Below are positions 9,420-17,312 of a stretch of DNA of 64,000 bases, piece by piece (position 1 is the first letter of the stretch; each line of letters begins with the position of its first letter). The notes beneath the pieces were generated by a model. That model searched no databases, had not been told where the DNA came from, and was given only the letters and a program-made list of their open reading frames with translations. A program made the position numbers and the translations under genes. Origin of the DNA: Rhodanobacteraceae bacterium (GTDB lineage: Bacteria > Pseudomonadota > Gammaproteobacteria > Xanthomonadales > Ahniellaceae); contig JADJFT010000004.1 of NCBI GenBank assembly GCA_016708465.1, positions 124,001 to 188,000 of the forward strand, written 5' to 3'.

Positions 9420-10623
9420 TCAGGCCGGTGCCAGCACACCAATGCGCGTGGCAACGCGCGTAAAGGCGTCGATCGCGCAATCGAGATGCGCGCGTGTATG
9501 CGCCGCACTCATCTGGGTACGAATGCGCGCCTGGCCTTTCGGCACCACTGGGAAAAAGAAGCCGGTGACGTAGATGCCTTCGTCGAGCAGTTGCGTGGCC
9601 ATCTGCTGTGCCATCGGCGCGTCGTAGATCATCACCGGCACGATTGGGTGCACGCCTGGCTTCAGGTCGAAGCCGGCCTGCGTCATCCGTTCGCGGAAGT
9701 AACGCGTATTTTCGGTCAATTGTTCGCGCAAGTGGCCAGCGGAGGCGAGCATGTCGAAGGCCTCAATGCCGGCCGCGACCACGTGTGGCGGCAGCGAGTT
9801 CGAGAACAGGTACGGCCGCGAACGCTGACGCAATAGTTCGACTACCTCGCGTTTGCCAGTGGTGAAGCCACCGAGCGCGCCGCCCATGGCCTTGCCGAGC
9901 GTGCCGGTGAATAGGTCGATCTTGTCCATGACGCCGTTCACTTCCGCCGAGCCGCGACAGCTGGCACCGAGAAAACCGGTGGCGTGGCATTCATCGATAT
10001 GCACCAGTGCGCCGTATTGCTGGGCGAGTGTGGTGATGCGGTCGAGCGGCGCGATGAACCCGTCCATTGAGAAAAACGCCATCGCTGGTGATCATGATCG
10101 TGCGCGCGCCATCGGCACGCGCCTGTTTCAGTTGCGCCTCCAGATCGGCCATGTCGCAGTTCGCATAGCGATAGCGCCGCGCCTTGCACAGGCGCACGCC
10201 GTCGATGATCGAAGCATGGTTCAACGCGTCCGAGATGATCGCATCCTGTTCGCCCAGCAGTGGCTCGAACAGACCGCCGTTGGCGTCGAAACAGGCCGCG
10301 TACAGGATCGTGTCTTCGCTGCCGAAGAAAGTGGCGATTGTTGCTTCCAACTGCTTGTGCAGATCCTGGGTACCGCAGATGAAGCGTACCGACGCCATTC
10401 CGAAACCGTGACTGTCGAGCGCGCGCTTGGCTGCTGCGATGAGATTCGGGTGATCGGCCAGGCCGAGATAGTTGTTGGCACAGAAGTTCAGCACTTTGCG
10501 GCCATCAGCGAGTGTGATCTCGGCCGACTGCGGCGAGGTGATGATGCGCTCACGCTTGAACAGACCGTGCGCCTCGATTGCGGCGAGTTCGTCGCGGAAG
10601 CGCTGCAGGGTGGTTTGGCTCAT
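9420..10623 (-). CDS. kbl: 2-amino-3-ketobutyrate CoA ligase (glycine C-acetyltransferase), frameshifted
   Basis: A PLP enzyme of threonine degradation that converts 2-amino-3-ketobutyrate and CoA to glycine and acetyl-CoA. The N-terminal half (from 10623) has NFCANNYLGLADHP, the C-terminal half has VHIDECHATGFLG and the PLP-lysine block FTGTLGKAMGGALGG. The two halves are in different frames, joined at a run of five A (plus strand 10072-10076). Removing one base gives TSDGVFSMDGFIAPL and a 400-residue protein of normal length. This looks like a homopolymer insertion error. The start overlaps the upstream DUF2007-like gene by 4 nt. No tdh partner is in the window. Confidence 0.9.
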
Positions 10624-11132
10624 TGCGGTTCCTCGGTGGTGTCGCTGTCGCTGTCATCGAGCAGCAGTACGGTGTTGTCGTAAACCGGGGCAGCTGCCGG
10701 CGGCATGCCGGGCGCGGTTTCCGGAGCAACGACCGGTGCTTCGCGCTTGGCAGTTTGGTAGGCATAGGCGACGAATATCAGCCCGATCACGACGCTGATC
10801 ATCGCGATTCGGCGCATGCGCGCGGCCATGTCATCCGGTCCGTTTCCGGGAGCTTCCCAGCGCGGCATCGGCGCATTGGCATCGGGACGTGTAGTACCCA
10901 TCAGCCCTGCGGCGCGAAGCATTTCGCGCGCTTTCGGCATGTCTTCGGCGAACACGACCTGCACTGCCGGCCATTCCTTGCTGTTGGCTTGCTCGTTGAA
11001 ACTGAAGCGCTGGAAACGGCCGCGGTTGATCTTGTCGCGCTTGAGAACGCGCGTCTGAATACCGGCGTCGTTCAACATCGCTTCGACACGATCAACGTTT
11101 TCGGCCCTCGGCGACGCATAGACCTGACGCAT
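10620..11132 (-). CDS. DUF2007-like protein with C-terminal membrane anchor
   Basis: 170 residues. The N-terminal 75 residues (MRQVYASPRAENVDRVEAML, then VVFAEDMPKAREML) resemble the small DUF2007 fold, a presumed ligand-binding or signal domain. A linker follows, then one hydrophobic helix (about residues 108-127, RIAMISVVIGLIFVAYAY). The tail is Pro/Ala-rich and acidic, ending DSDSDTTEEPQ, so it is probably periplasmic or cytoplasmic and disordered. It overlaps tesB by 1 nt (TGATG) and kbl by 4 nt, so the three form one operon. Function is unknown; the DUF2007 assignment is by pattern only. Confidence 0.65.
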   Translation of the reverse strand: MRQVYASPRAENVDRVEAMLNDAGIQTRVLKRDKINRGRFQRFSFNEQANSKEWPAVQVVFAEDMPKAREMLRAAGLMGTTRPDANAPMPRWEAPGNGPDDMAARMRRIAMISVVIGLIFVAYAYQTAKREAPVVAPETAPGMPPAAAPVYDNTVLLLDDSDSDTTEEPQ

Positions 11133-12007
11133 CAGTGCATCTCGCCGTCGATGATGCGGATCAGCCCTTCCTGAGCGGTGGAAGCGACCAGCACACCGTC
11201 ACGGGTATAGAACATGCCGCGTGCCAAACCGCGTGCGCCCTGTGCGCTTGGGCTGTCGCAGGAGTAGAGCAGCCACTCGTCGATGCGAAATGGACGATGG
11301 AACCAAATCGCATGGTCGAGGCTGGCCATCATCACGTTGTCCTGCAGATAGGAAATGCCATGCGGGAAGGTGGTGGTGCCGATCAGATGAAAATCTGAGC
11401 AATACGCCAGCATCGCGCGATGCAAATCGGCATCGTCGCCGATGCGGTCAACGAGACGCAGCCAGACATGCTGGAACGGCGGACGCTTCGGTGGCTTCAG
11501 TTCGTCGCGCGGATAGACATGACGGAACTCGAACGGGCCCTTATGCGTGAGCCAGCGTTGCAGCTTGGCCGGGATATGTTCGAGTTTTTCCAGCGGAATT
11601 TCACCCGGCGGTTCCAGGTCTTCGGGCTTCGGTACATCAGGCATCGACAGCTGGTGTTCGACGCCCGGCTCGGGTTCCTGAAACGACGCTGCCAGGCCAA
11701 AAATCAGTTGGCCGTGCTGTATCGCCGAAACCCGTCGTGTCGAGAAACTCTTGCCATCACGAGACACTTCGACTTGGTAGACGATGGGCGCAGTGATGTC
11801 GCCGGCGCGCAGGAAATATCCGTGCAGCGAATGGACATGGCGTTCGTCTGGCACCGTCTGTTGCGCCGCCGACAGCGCTTGGCCGAGCACTTGCCCGCCG
11901 AAGACATACTTGGTGCCGATGTCGCGACTGGCGCCGCGGAACAGGTTCACTTCGAGTCGCTCCAACTGGAGCAGGTCGATCAACTCGGTCACGATGGGCT
12001 GGGTCAT
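11132..12007 (-). CDS. tesB: Acyl-CoA thioesterase II
   Basis: A 291-residue double-hotdog thioesterase that hydrolyses medium- and long-chain acyl-CoA in the cytoplasm. Family blocks: FGGQVLGQALSAA near the N-terminus, HSLHGYFLRAGD, AYCSDFHLIGTT (catalytic Asp), MASLDHAIWFHRPF and, near the end, LVASTAQEGLIR with the conserved Gln. Length and start (MTQPIVTELIDLLQLERL) match the family. It is the first gene of tesB-DUF2007-kbl. Downstream coupling to an amino-acid catabolic enzyme is probably housekeeping convenience rather than a pathway. Confidence 0.93.
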   Translation of the reverse strand: MTQPIVTELIDLLQLERLEVNLFRGASRDIGTKYVFGGQVLGQALSAAQQTVPDERHVHSLHGYFLRAGDITAPIVYQVEVSRDGKSFSTRRVSAIQHGQLIFGLAASFQEPEPGVEHQLSMPDVPKPEDLEPPGEIPLEKLEHIPAKLQRWLTHKGPFEFRHVYPRDELKPPKRPPFQHVWLRLVDRIGDDADLHRAMLAYCSDFHLIGTTTFPHGISYLQDNVMMASLDHAIWFHRPFRIDEWLLYSCDSPSAQGARGLARGMFYTRDGVLVASTAQEGLIRIIDGEMH

Positions 12008-12103
12008 AGCCCGGCATTCTACCGAGCTTGTCGCGGCTGGCGCGGATCAGCCGGTATCCGCCGAACATTTGCCGGTAGTTCGCTCGCTGCGCATCGCTGC
12101 GGG

Positions 12104-14803
12104 TCAGGGCAGGCCCAACTGCGCCGCCAATGACTCCGCGAACATGCGATTAGCTTCCTCGGGCAAGGTGGCCGCACGTAGCGCCGGCAAGTAGGTTTGC
12201 AACAATCCGACCGCCTGTGTTCGATGACCGCGCTGCAAAGCGACTGCCGCCTGTTCGCAGCCAACAATGGCGCGATCGAAGTCGAGTCCGTTGTCGCCGA
12301 TCATTGCCGCGGCTTGATCAAATTCACGTTGTGCGTCGTCGAGCCGCTGCTGCGCCAGCGCGATCTGGCCGCGAATGCGATGCGGCTGCGCCAGTGCTGG
12401 ATGCAACTCCGGCAGCGACGCGATGAAGATTGGCTCGGCTTCGTCCAAAAGCGCCGATGCCACGTCGAAGCGGCCGGCGCGGCGCTCTAATTGCGCAAGG
12501 CGATAGGTTTCGAATGCCCATGGCCAACTACCGGCGCGGCCACTCAGCGCATATCGAGAACGCACGCTGTCGAAGCGAGCGCGCGCCTCGTCGTAACGAC
12601 CACGCAGCCTGATCACGCGTGCGAGATTGCCCTCGGCGCGCAGACGTTCCTCGGCTTCGGATGACGCTTCGGTGGTGTAGAGGGCGACACTCTGTTGCGC
12701 CAGATCCTCGGCGCGCGGGTAGTCGCCGGCATTCTCAAAGGTCGATGACAGATTCATCAGGATCAGGGCGCGGTCCAAGGACGAGTTTCGGCTGAGGTCG
12801 GTCAATGTCATCGCGCGTTCGGCATGTGGCAGAGCGGCCAGCGCGTCGCCACTATCGTTGAGGCTGACCGTGAGATCATTTTCGAGGTCGGCCAAACGCG
12901 CACCGCTATCACCGATCACCGTTTCGTGCATCGTGATTGCGGCACGCAGCATCGCCTGCGCTTCACCGTAGCGGCCGAGTTGATTCAGCACCGCCGCACG
13001 TTGCCGCATCGCCGGAATGCGGTCTGGATGTTGCGCCGGCGTGCGCGCTTCGACGCGTTGTAGTTGTTGTTGCGCATGTCGGTCGGCGAGATCGAGATCG
13101 CCGGCGCGCATCTCGATGTCGGACAGCGCCGCGATGCTGTCCTCGATGCGCTCGTCGAGCAATTCCGGATGACGTTCGGCGAGCGCGAGTGCCGCTTCAA
13201 GGTCTGGGCGCGCCTGCGTGGTGAGTCCACGCCGATAAGCGATCCAGCCACGATTGCGCAGCGTGCGTAGCTGCTGTGCCGGGTCGTTCGGTAACCAACG
13301 TGCGCGCAGCGCTTCGGATTCAGCGTTGGCTGCGGCGGCGCCGTCCAAATCACTGATGCCAAGCAAGGCGCTGGCAAGTTCGTCTTTGAGGTCGGCGCGC
13401 AGCAAATCGGTGTCGCGTGCAGCGGCGCTCGGAAGATGCGCGATCGCTGTTCGCAGCAGTTCCGCGGCGCGCAACGGTTCGCCGAGTTGCTGGTAGATAT
13501 TCGCGACAGTGGCGTACACCGACACGCCAGCGCGACTGTTGTCGAGTGGTTGCCGCGACAGTTGCGTCTCGGCGGCAGCGATGAATTCGCGTGCGCCGAC
13601 CGGGTGACCCAGCGCGACGCCGGGGGCAACACTGTCGAAGATGCCTTGAAGCAAGTCGAGTGATTGCCGCGCGCTGTCACGTTCATTGGCGGCCAATGCT
13701 TCGGCCGCTAGTGCGCGTGCACGCTCGACTTGTAGGCGCCAGACAAAACCGAGCGCGAGTGCGAGTGCGATAACGCTCGCCGCAGCGGCAATGCGATGCC
13801 GCGAGATGAATTTACGTGTGCGATACCAAGCGGTATCCGCGGCGGCGCTGACCGGTAGGCCGGCGCGCAAGCGCGACAGGTCATCGCACAATGCTGCGAC
13901 CGTGGCGTAGCGATCGCTGGCCGACTGCGCGGTTGCTTTTGCGATGATGCCGGACAATTCGGCGCTGGCCGGTATTCGCGACAACGACTCGCGCAACATC
14001 ACGCCGAGACTGTAAATGTCGGTTGCAATGCCCACCGATCGCCCTGCCGCCTGTTCCGGGCTCGCATAGCCCGGCGTGAACACGCGTGTCGAACCGTGGG
14101 CATCAGCATCGCCGACATCAATGAGTTTGGCGACGCCAAAATCGAGCAGCTTGATGTCGCCCTCGTCGGTAACCATCACATTCGATGGTTTGAGATCACG
14201 ATGAATCACTAGATGCTGATGTGCGTACTGCACGGCGGCGCCGATGCGCTCGATCAGCGCGATGCGCGCATCGCGTTCCGGTTGCTGCGCTTGCAAGTAA
14301 GCGTCCAAGGTTTGGCCGCACACGTATTCGACGACCAGAAATGGCTGTCCGGCCTCGGTTTCGCCGCCGTCAATCAGGCGCGCAATATCCGGGTGTTCCA
14401 ACGCGGCCAAGATCTGTCGTTCCTGACGCAGTCGGCGCATACCGTCCTGCGATGGAAAACCGCGAATCAATTTGATCGCCGCCTGCTGCGTGAATCCGCC
14501 TTTGTCGCGTTCGGCCAGGAACACGGTGCCCATCCCGCCCGACCCGAGTTCGCGCACGATTCGCCATGAGCCGATGCGCTGTCCGGCCAGCTCCGGGGCG
14601 ATTGTGGCTGCTGCATCGCTGCACAAGGCCGCATCAATGCCCGCGTCAGACGCGGCGTCGGCCTCAAGCAAGGCGCGCAGGCGTGACGCAAGTTCGGGCG
14701 GTAACTTGGCGAGTCGTAGCGACCGCGCTTCGGCGTTGAGCGCCAACAGCATCTCGAAGCCGTCACCGAGCGATTGTTCGGAGTCAGCCGGATTCGCGCT
14801 CAC
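12104..14803 (-). CDS. Ser/Thr protein kinase with transmembrane helix and TPR-rich sensor domain
   Basis: About 899 residues if translation starts at GTG 14803, which has AAGGA 8 nt upstream and overlaps the preceding sigma factor gene by 20 nt. The kinase domain is complete: Gly loop ELGSGGMGTVFLAER, AIKLI lysine, HRDLKPSNVM catalytic loop, LLDFGVAKL and TPGYASPEQAAG. One membrane helix follows (IAAAASVIALALALGFVW), then roughly 500 residues of helical, Ala/Leu/Arg-rich TPR-like repeats, probably periplasmic. The ECF-sigma plus kinase-TPR pairing is widespread in Xanthomonadales, and such kinases are proposed to act with the linked sigma factor. The substrate is not known. Confidence 0.9.
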   Translation of the reverse strand: MSANPADSEQSLGDGFEMLLALNAEARSLRLAKLPPELASRLRALLEADAASDAGIDAALCSDAAATIAPELAGQRIGSWRIVRELGSGGMGTVFLAERDKGGFTQQAAIKLIRGFPSQDGMRRLRQERQILAALEHPDIARLIDGGETEAGQPFLVVEYVCGQTLDAYLQAQQPERDARIALIERIGAAVQYAHQHLVIHRDLKPSNVMVTDEGDIKLLDFGVAKLIDVGDADAHGSTRVFTPGYASPEQAAGRSVGIATDIYSLGVMLRESLSRIPASAELSGIIAKATAQSASDRYATVAALCDDLSRLRAGLPVSAAADTAWYRTRKFISRHRIAAAASVIALALALGFVWRLQVERARALAAEALAANERDSARQSLDLLQGIFDSVAPGVALGHPVGAREFIAAAETQLSRQPLDNSRAGVSVYATVANIYQQLGEPLRAAELLRTAIAHLPSAAARDTDLLRADLKDELASALLGISDLDGAAAANAESEALRARWLPNDPAQQLRTLRNRGWIAYRRGLTTQARPDLEAALALAERHPELLDERIEDSIAALSDIEMRAGDLDLADRHAQQQLQRVEARTPAQHPDRIPAMRQRAAVLNQLGRYGEAQAMLRAAITMHETVIGDSGARLADLENDLTVSLNDSGDALAALPHAERAMTLTDLSRNSSLDRALILMNLSSTFENAGDYPRAEDLAQQSVALYTTEASSEAEERLRAEGNLARVIRLRGRYDEARARFDSVRSRYALSGRAGSWPWAFETYRLAQLERRAGRFDVASALLDEAEPIFIASLPELHPALAQPHRIRGQIALAQQRLDDAQREFDQAAAMIGDNGLDFDRAIVGCEQAAVALQRGHRTQAVGLLQTYLPALRAATLPEEANRMFAESLAAQLGLP

Positions 14804-15350
14804 GCAAGGCGTCCTTGAGCCAAGCGCGACCGAAGCGCAGCGCACGGTCGATGGTGCTGGTCGACACATCCATCAGGCGTGCGATCTCATCGCGCTCCAT
14901 GCCGGCAAAGTAAGTCAACGAGATCACCTCGGCAGCGCGTGCATCGACCGCAGCGAGCGCGTGCAGCGCTTCGTCAACCTGCAACGTATCGCCGCTGCCT
15001 GGTGCTGCGACCAGTTCCGCTTTCGATCCGAGATCGGTGACCGGACCGCTATCGCGCTTCTGTGCGTGCCGTCGTCGTGCCGAATCGACCAGAATCTGCC
15101 GTGTCGCCAGTGCAATCACGTTCATCAAATGGCGCCGACTCTGCCATTCACCGGTTTGGCCAAGCACGCGCATCAGCGCCTCATGCGCGAGTTCGGTCGC
15201 CGCCAGCGTCGCATCTCGATGTGCGGCGAGTTGCCGGCGCGCGATCGCACGCACCTCGTGATAGACCAGATTCACCATCGCATCGCGTGCTGCGAGTTCG
15301 CCCTCTCGCCATGCCGCGAGCAATTCGCTGAAATTCAGGGTGTCGCTCAT
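14784..15350 (-). CDS. ECF-type RNA polymerase sigma factor (kinase-linked group)
   Basis: 188 residues with region 2 (ELAHEALMRVLGQ, RHLMNVIALATRQILVDSARRR) and region 4 (LTYFAGMERDEIARLMDVSTSTIDRALRFGRAWLKDAL, a helix-turn-helix). It resembles the Sig-70_X6 family of extracytoplasmic-function sigma factors, which have no classical anti-sigma and are usually encoded next to a Ser/Thr kinase, as here. The 20-nt overlap with the kinase gene indicates coupled translation. Target promoters are unknown. Confidence 0.88.
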   Translation of the reverse strand: MSDTLNFSELLAAWREGELAARDAMVNLVYHEVRAIARRQLAAHRDATLAATELAHEALMRVLGQTGEWQSRRHLMNVIALATRQILVDSARRRHAQKRDSGPVTDLGSKAELVAAPGSGDTLQVDEALHALAAVDARAAEVISLTYFAGMERDEIARLMDVSTSTIDRALRFGRAWLKDALRERESG

Positions 15351-15399
15351 GGCGCGGACGATATCGCAGATCGCCTGGCGTGAAGGGTGCGCTGGCGCG

Positions 15400-15972
15400 C
15401 TATTCGGTGTCCGTTGGCAGCGGCGCCAAAGTTAGCCCGGCAAGCACGTCGGTCCATGGAAACATCGGCCCAGGATCGCGTTTGCGGAATACCCGTTTCG
15501 AGGCATCGTCGCTGGCGCTGATTTCCGCGCTATCGAGTGCTTCATGGCCGGCGATATAAGCCAGTCGTGGCAGTGCCGATGTCAATTGCGACAACAAGCC
15601 GCGCAGCGCCGAGATCTGTTCGGCGGTGTACGGCTCGGTCATTTGTTGGTGGCGTGAATCGAACCAGTTTGGATAGCGCCCGCGATTGACCAACTCGATT
15701 CCGACCGACTGTCGGTTGTACCCGCGTGTGTGGTTCGCCACTCGCGTGACCGGCACGAATTCATGCACTCGGCCGTTACGATCGATGTAGAAATGCCCGG
15801 AATTGCCGGTGCTGGATTCGGTATAGAGCACGCGTTCGCCGTATTCGCGCGCAGTCGCGAGGTCCGGTAGTTCGGTGCAATGAATCACGACAAGGGTGAT
15901 CGCATCGCGGTCGCGCAGTTCAAGTTGGTCGACATAGGGCAAGGGCCAGTCGTGGAACGTAGCGTCGATCAT
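15400..15972 (-). CDS. N-acetylmuramoyl-L-alanine amidase (AmpD-like, Amidase_2)
   Basis: 190 residues of zinc amidase fold. Expected metal ligands are visible: LVVIHCTEL (His), IAGHEALDSAEI (His) and RKRDPGPMFPW (Asp in the K/R-x-DPGP-F-W signature). GNSGHFYIDRNGRVHEFVP and SVGIELVNRGRYP are further family blocks. There is no signal peptide, so a cytoplasmic role in recycling anhydro-muropeptides is plausible; the substrate is inferred. It begins 1 nt after the stop of the methyltransferase gene, suggesting one operon. Confidence 0.88.
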   Translation of the reverse strand: MIDATFHDWPLPYVDQLELRDRDAITLVVIHCTELPDLATAREYGERVLYTESSTGNSGHFYIDRNGRVHEFVPVTRVANHTRGYNRQSVGIELVNRGRYPNWFDSRHQQMTEPYTAEQISALRGLLSQLTSALPRLAYIAGHEALDSAEISASDDASKRVFRKRDPGPMFPWTDVLAGLTLAPLPTDTE

Positions 15973-15973
15973 G

Positions 15974-16633
15974 TCATTTTGCGCGCGTCGGCCGGATGCC
16001 GCGCGAGCGACTGCGGGTGATCACGTAGACAGCCGCGGGCGGCACATTCCAGACGGTGAAGCCGGTCCGTTTTGCGCTTAGGTGCAGGTCACGCATGACA
16101 TCGCGCTTCACCGGATTGGTCGGCCCGTAGGTGAACTGGATGAAGCGACCGTGCGGCGCGAGCACGCTGAATGCCGCCTCGAGGATGCCATGTTGAAGCT
16201 CCTGGCTCATCGACAGCAGACCGAGCCCGCTGACGATGGCATCGACTTCGCCCGGTTGCGCGAATTTCTCTCGTTCGACCACCCGCGCAGTCGACAGCGC
16301 ATCGGCACAGACGATCCGGGTGCTCGGAAAGCGCTGCGTCAGGTGCAGATGTAGCGATTCGTTGAGTTCGAAGACGAGCAGGTTTTCGGGTGCGATACCG
16401 CGTGTCAGCAGGGCTTCGGTGAACACGCCGGTGCCGCCGCCGAGTTCGATTACCTTGGCAGCGCCTTCCGGTAATTGGCTGAGCATTTCCGCCGCCAGTT
16501 CGCGGCTGCTCGGTGACACCGCGGCCGTGGTCAGCGGTGCCTTCAGCCATTGCCGGAAAAACGTCCAAGCAATGGCTGCGTCATCGCGACGCTGGCGCAG
16601 GACACGCCCGATCTTGGTTCCGCGTAGCGGCAT
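15974..16633 (-). CDS. SAM-dependent methyltransferase (phospholipid N-methyltransferase PmtA-like)
   Basis: 219 residues from ATG 16633 (MPLRGTKIGRVLRQ). The SAM site is VIELGGGTGVFTEALL, followed by LLVFELNESLH (acidic ribose ligand), VCADAL and VDAIVSGLGLLSM. The opening FFRQWLKAPLTTAAVSPSSRELA and the segment FIQFTYGPTNPV resemble PmtA-type phosphatidylethanolamine N-methyltransferases and related rRNA-dimethylase-fold enzymes. Substrate assignment is therefore tentative. The same frame extends upstream to 16693, but those residues are not family-like. Confidence 0.8.
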   Translation of the reverse strand: MPLRGTKIGRVLRQRRDDAAIAWTFFRQWLKAPLTTAAVSPSSRELAAEMLSQLPEGAAKVIELGGGTGVFTEALLTRGIAPENLLVFELNESLHLHLTQRFPSTRIVCADALSTARVVEREKFAQPGEVDAIVSGLGLLSMSQELQHGILEAAFSVLAPHGRFIQFTYGPTNPVKRDVMRDLHLSAKRTGFTVWNVPPAAVYVITRSRSRGIRPTRAK

Positions 16634-16700
16634 GCATGAAATCCGTGTGAACAGCGTCAGATAATACGGCGCGCCGGCTTCACTGCAAGTCACAAACGCA

Positions 16701-16724
16701 GACGCCCGGCCGAAGCCGGGCGTC
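16701..16724 (-). terminator. Intrinsic terminator hairpin after the Tyr/Asn-rich protein gene
   Basis: A perfect 10-bp stem (GACGCCCGGC at 16701-16710 with GCCGGGCGTC at 16715-16724) around a 4-nt loop that reads TTCG on the minus strand. Downstream on that strand is a short T-rich stretch (TGCGTTTGTG). It lies 22 nt past the end of the 16747-17208 gene and before the methyltransferase start. Confidence 0.75.
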
Positions 16725-16746
16725 GTGGTATGCCTAGATCGTGGAT

Positions 16747-17208
16747 TTACCAGCGACGACCGTAATAGATGCTGGTGTCGTAGGCCATTTCCTCAACACG
16801 GTCGTAATACGCCGCGCTGCCGTAGTCAGAACGCTCGTAGCGGCCGTTGCGATAGCCGTCCGAGTAGCCATTGTTGTAACCCTGAGCGTAGCCGCCATTG
16901 CGGTGATGCACGTGATACGTGCGATGCGCGGAACACCATGGATCGCGGCGGTTGTAGTTGCGCGTGCCGTAATCGCGGTAGCGGGCGTTGCCGTTATAGC
17001 TCTGGCGATACGGCGTATAGCCGTAGTTGCGGTTGCCGTAGCCGTAGTTGCGACGGTCGTGATCGCGATAGTTCACCGACCAGCCGTTGTTCCAGTTTCC
17101 ACCGCGGGCGGAGACGCCCCAATCGCCGGCCTGCACCGTTGAAGTTGAGGCGATCATCGCCGCCACACCGAGACCAACCACCAAAGCCAAGCGAGTCAAT
17201 ACATTCAT
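16747..17208 (-). CDS. Small secreted Tyr/Asn/Arg/Gly-rich low-complexity protein
   Basis: 153 residues. ATG 17208 is fixed by a strong GGAGGTG Shine-Dalgarno 6 nt upstream. The signal peptide is MNVLTRLALVVGLGVAAMIA, with predicted cleavage after STSTVQA. The mature part is dominated by repeats of Tyr with Asn, Arg and Gly (NYGYGNRNYGYTPYRQSYNG; AQGYNNGYSDGYRNGRY), with a single Cys and several His. It is presumably exported to the periplasm or surface. I recognise no family; low-complexity Tyr-rich proteins can be structural or adhesive, but that is speculation. A clear terminator follows, so it is probably a single-gene, well-translated unit. Confidence 0.8.
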   Translation of the reverse strand: MNVLTRLALVVGLGVAAMIASTSTVQAGDWGVSARGGNWNNGWSVNYRDHDRRNYGYGNRNYGYTPYRQSYNGNARYRDYGTRNYNRRDPWCSAHRTYHVHHRNGGYAQGYNNGYSDGYRNGRYERSDYGSAAYYDRVEEMAYDTSIYYGRRW

Positions 17209-17312
17209 CGTGAACACCTCCGTAGGTGGGGCACACTGTGCGGCTACGAGGATGAATCGCTTCTGAAATATCGCTACACCGATGCTGAATGGGCCAGCCT
17301 GTTGGCGACGAT

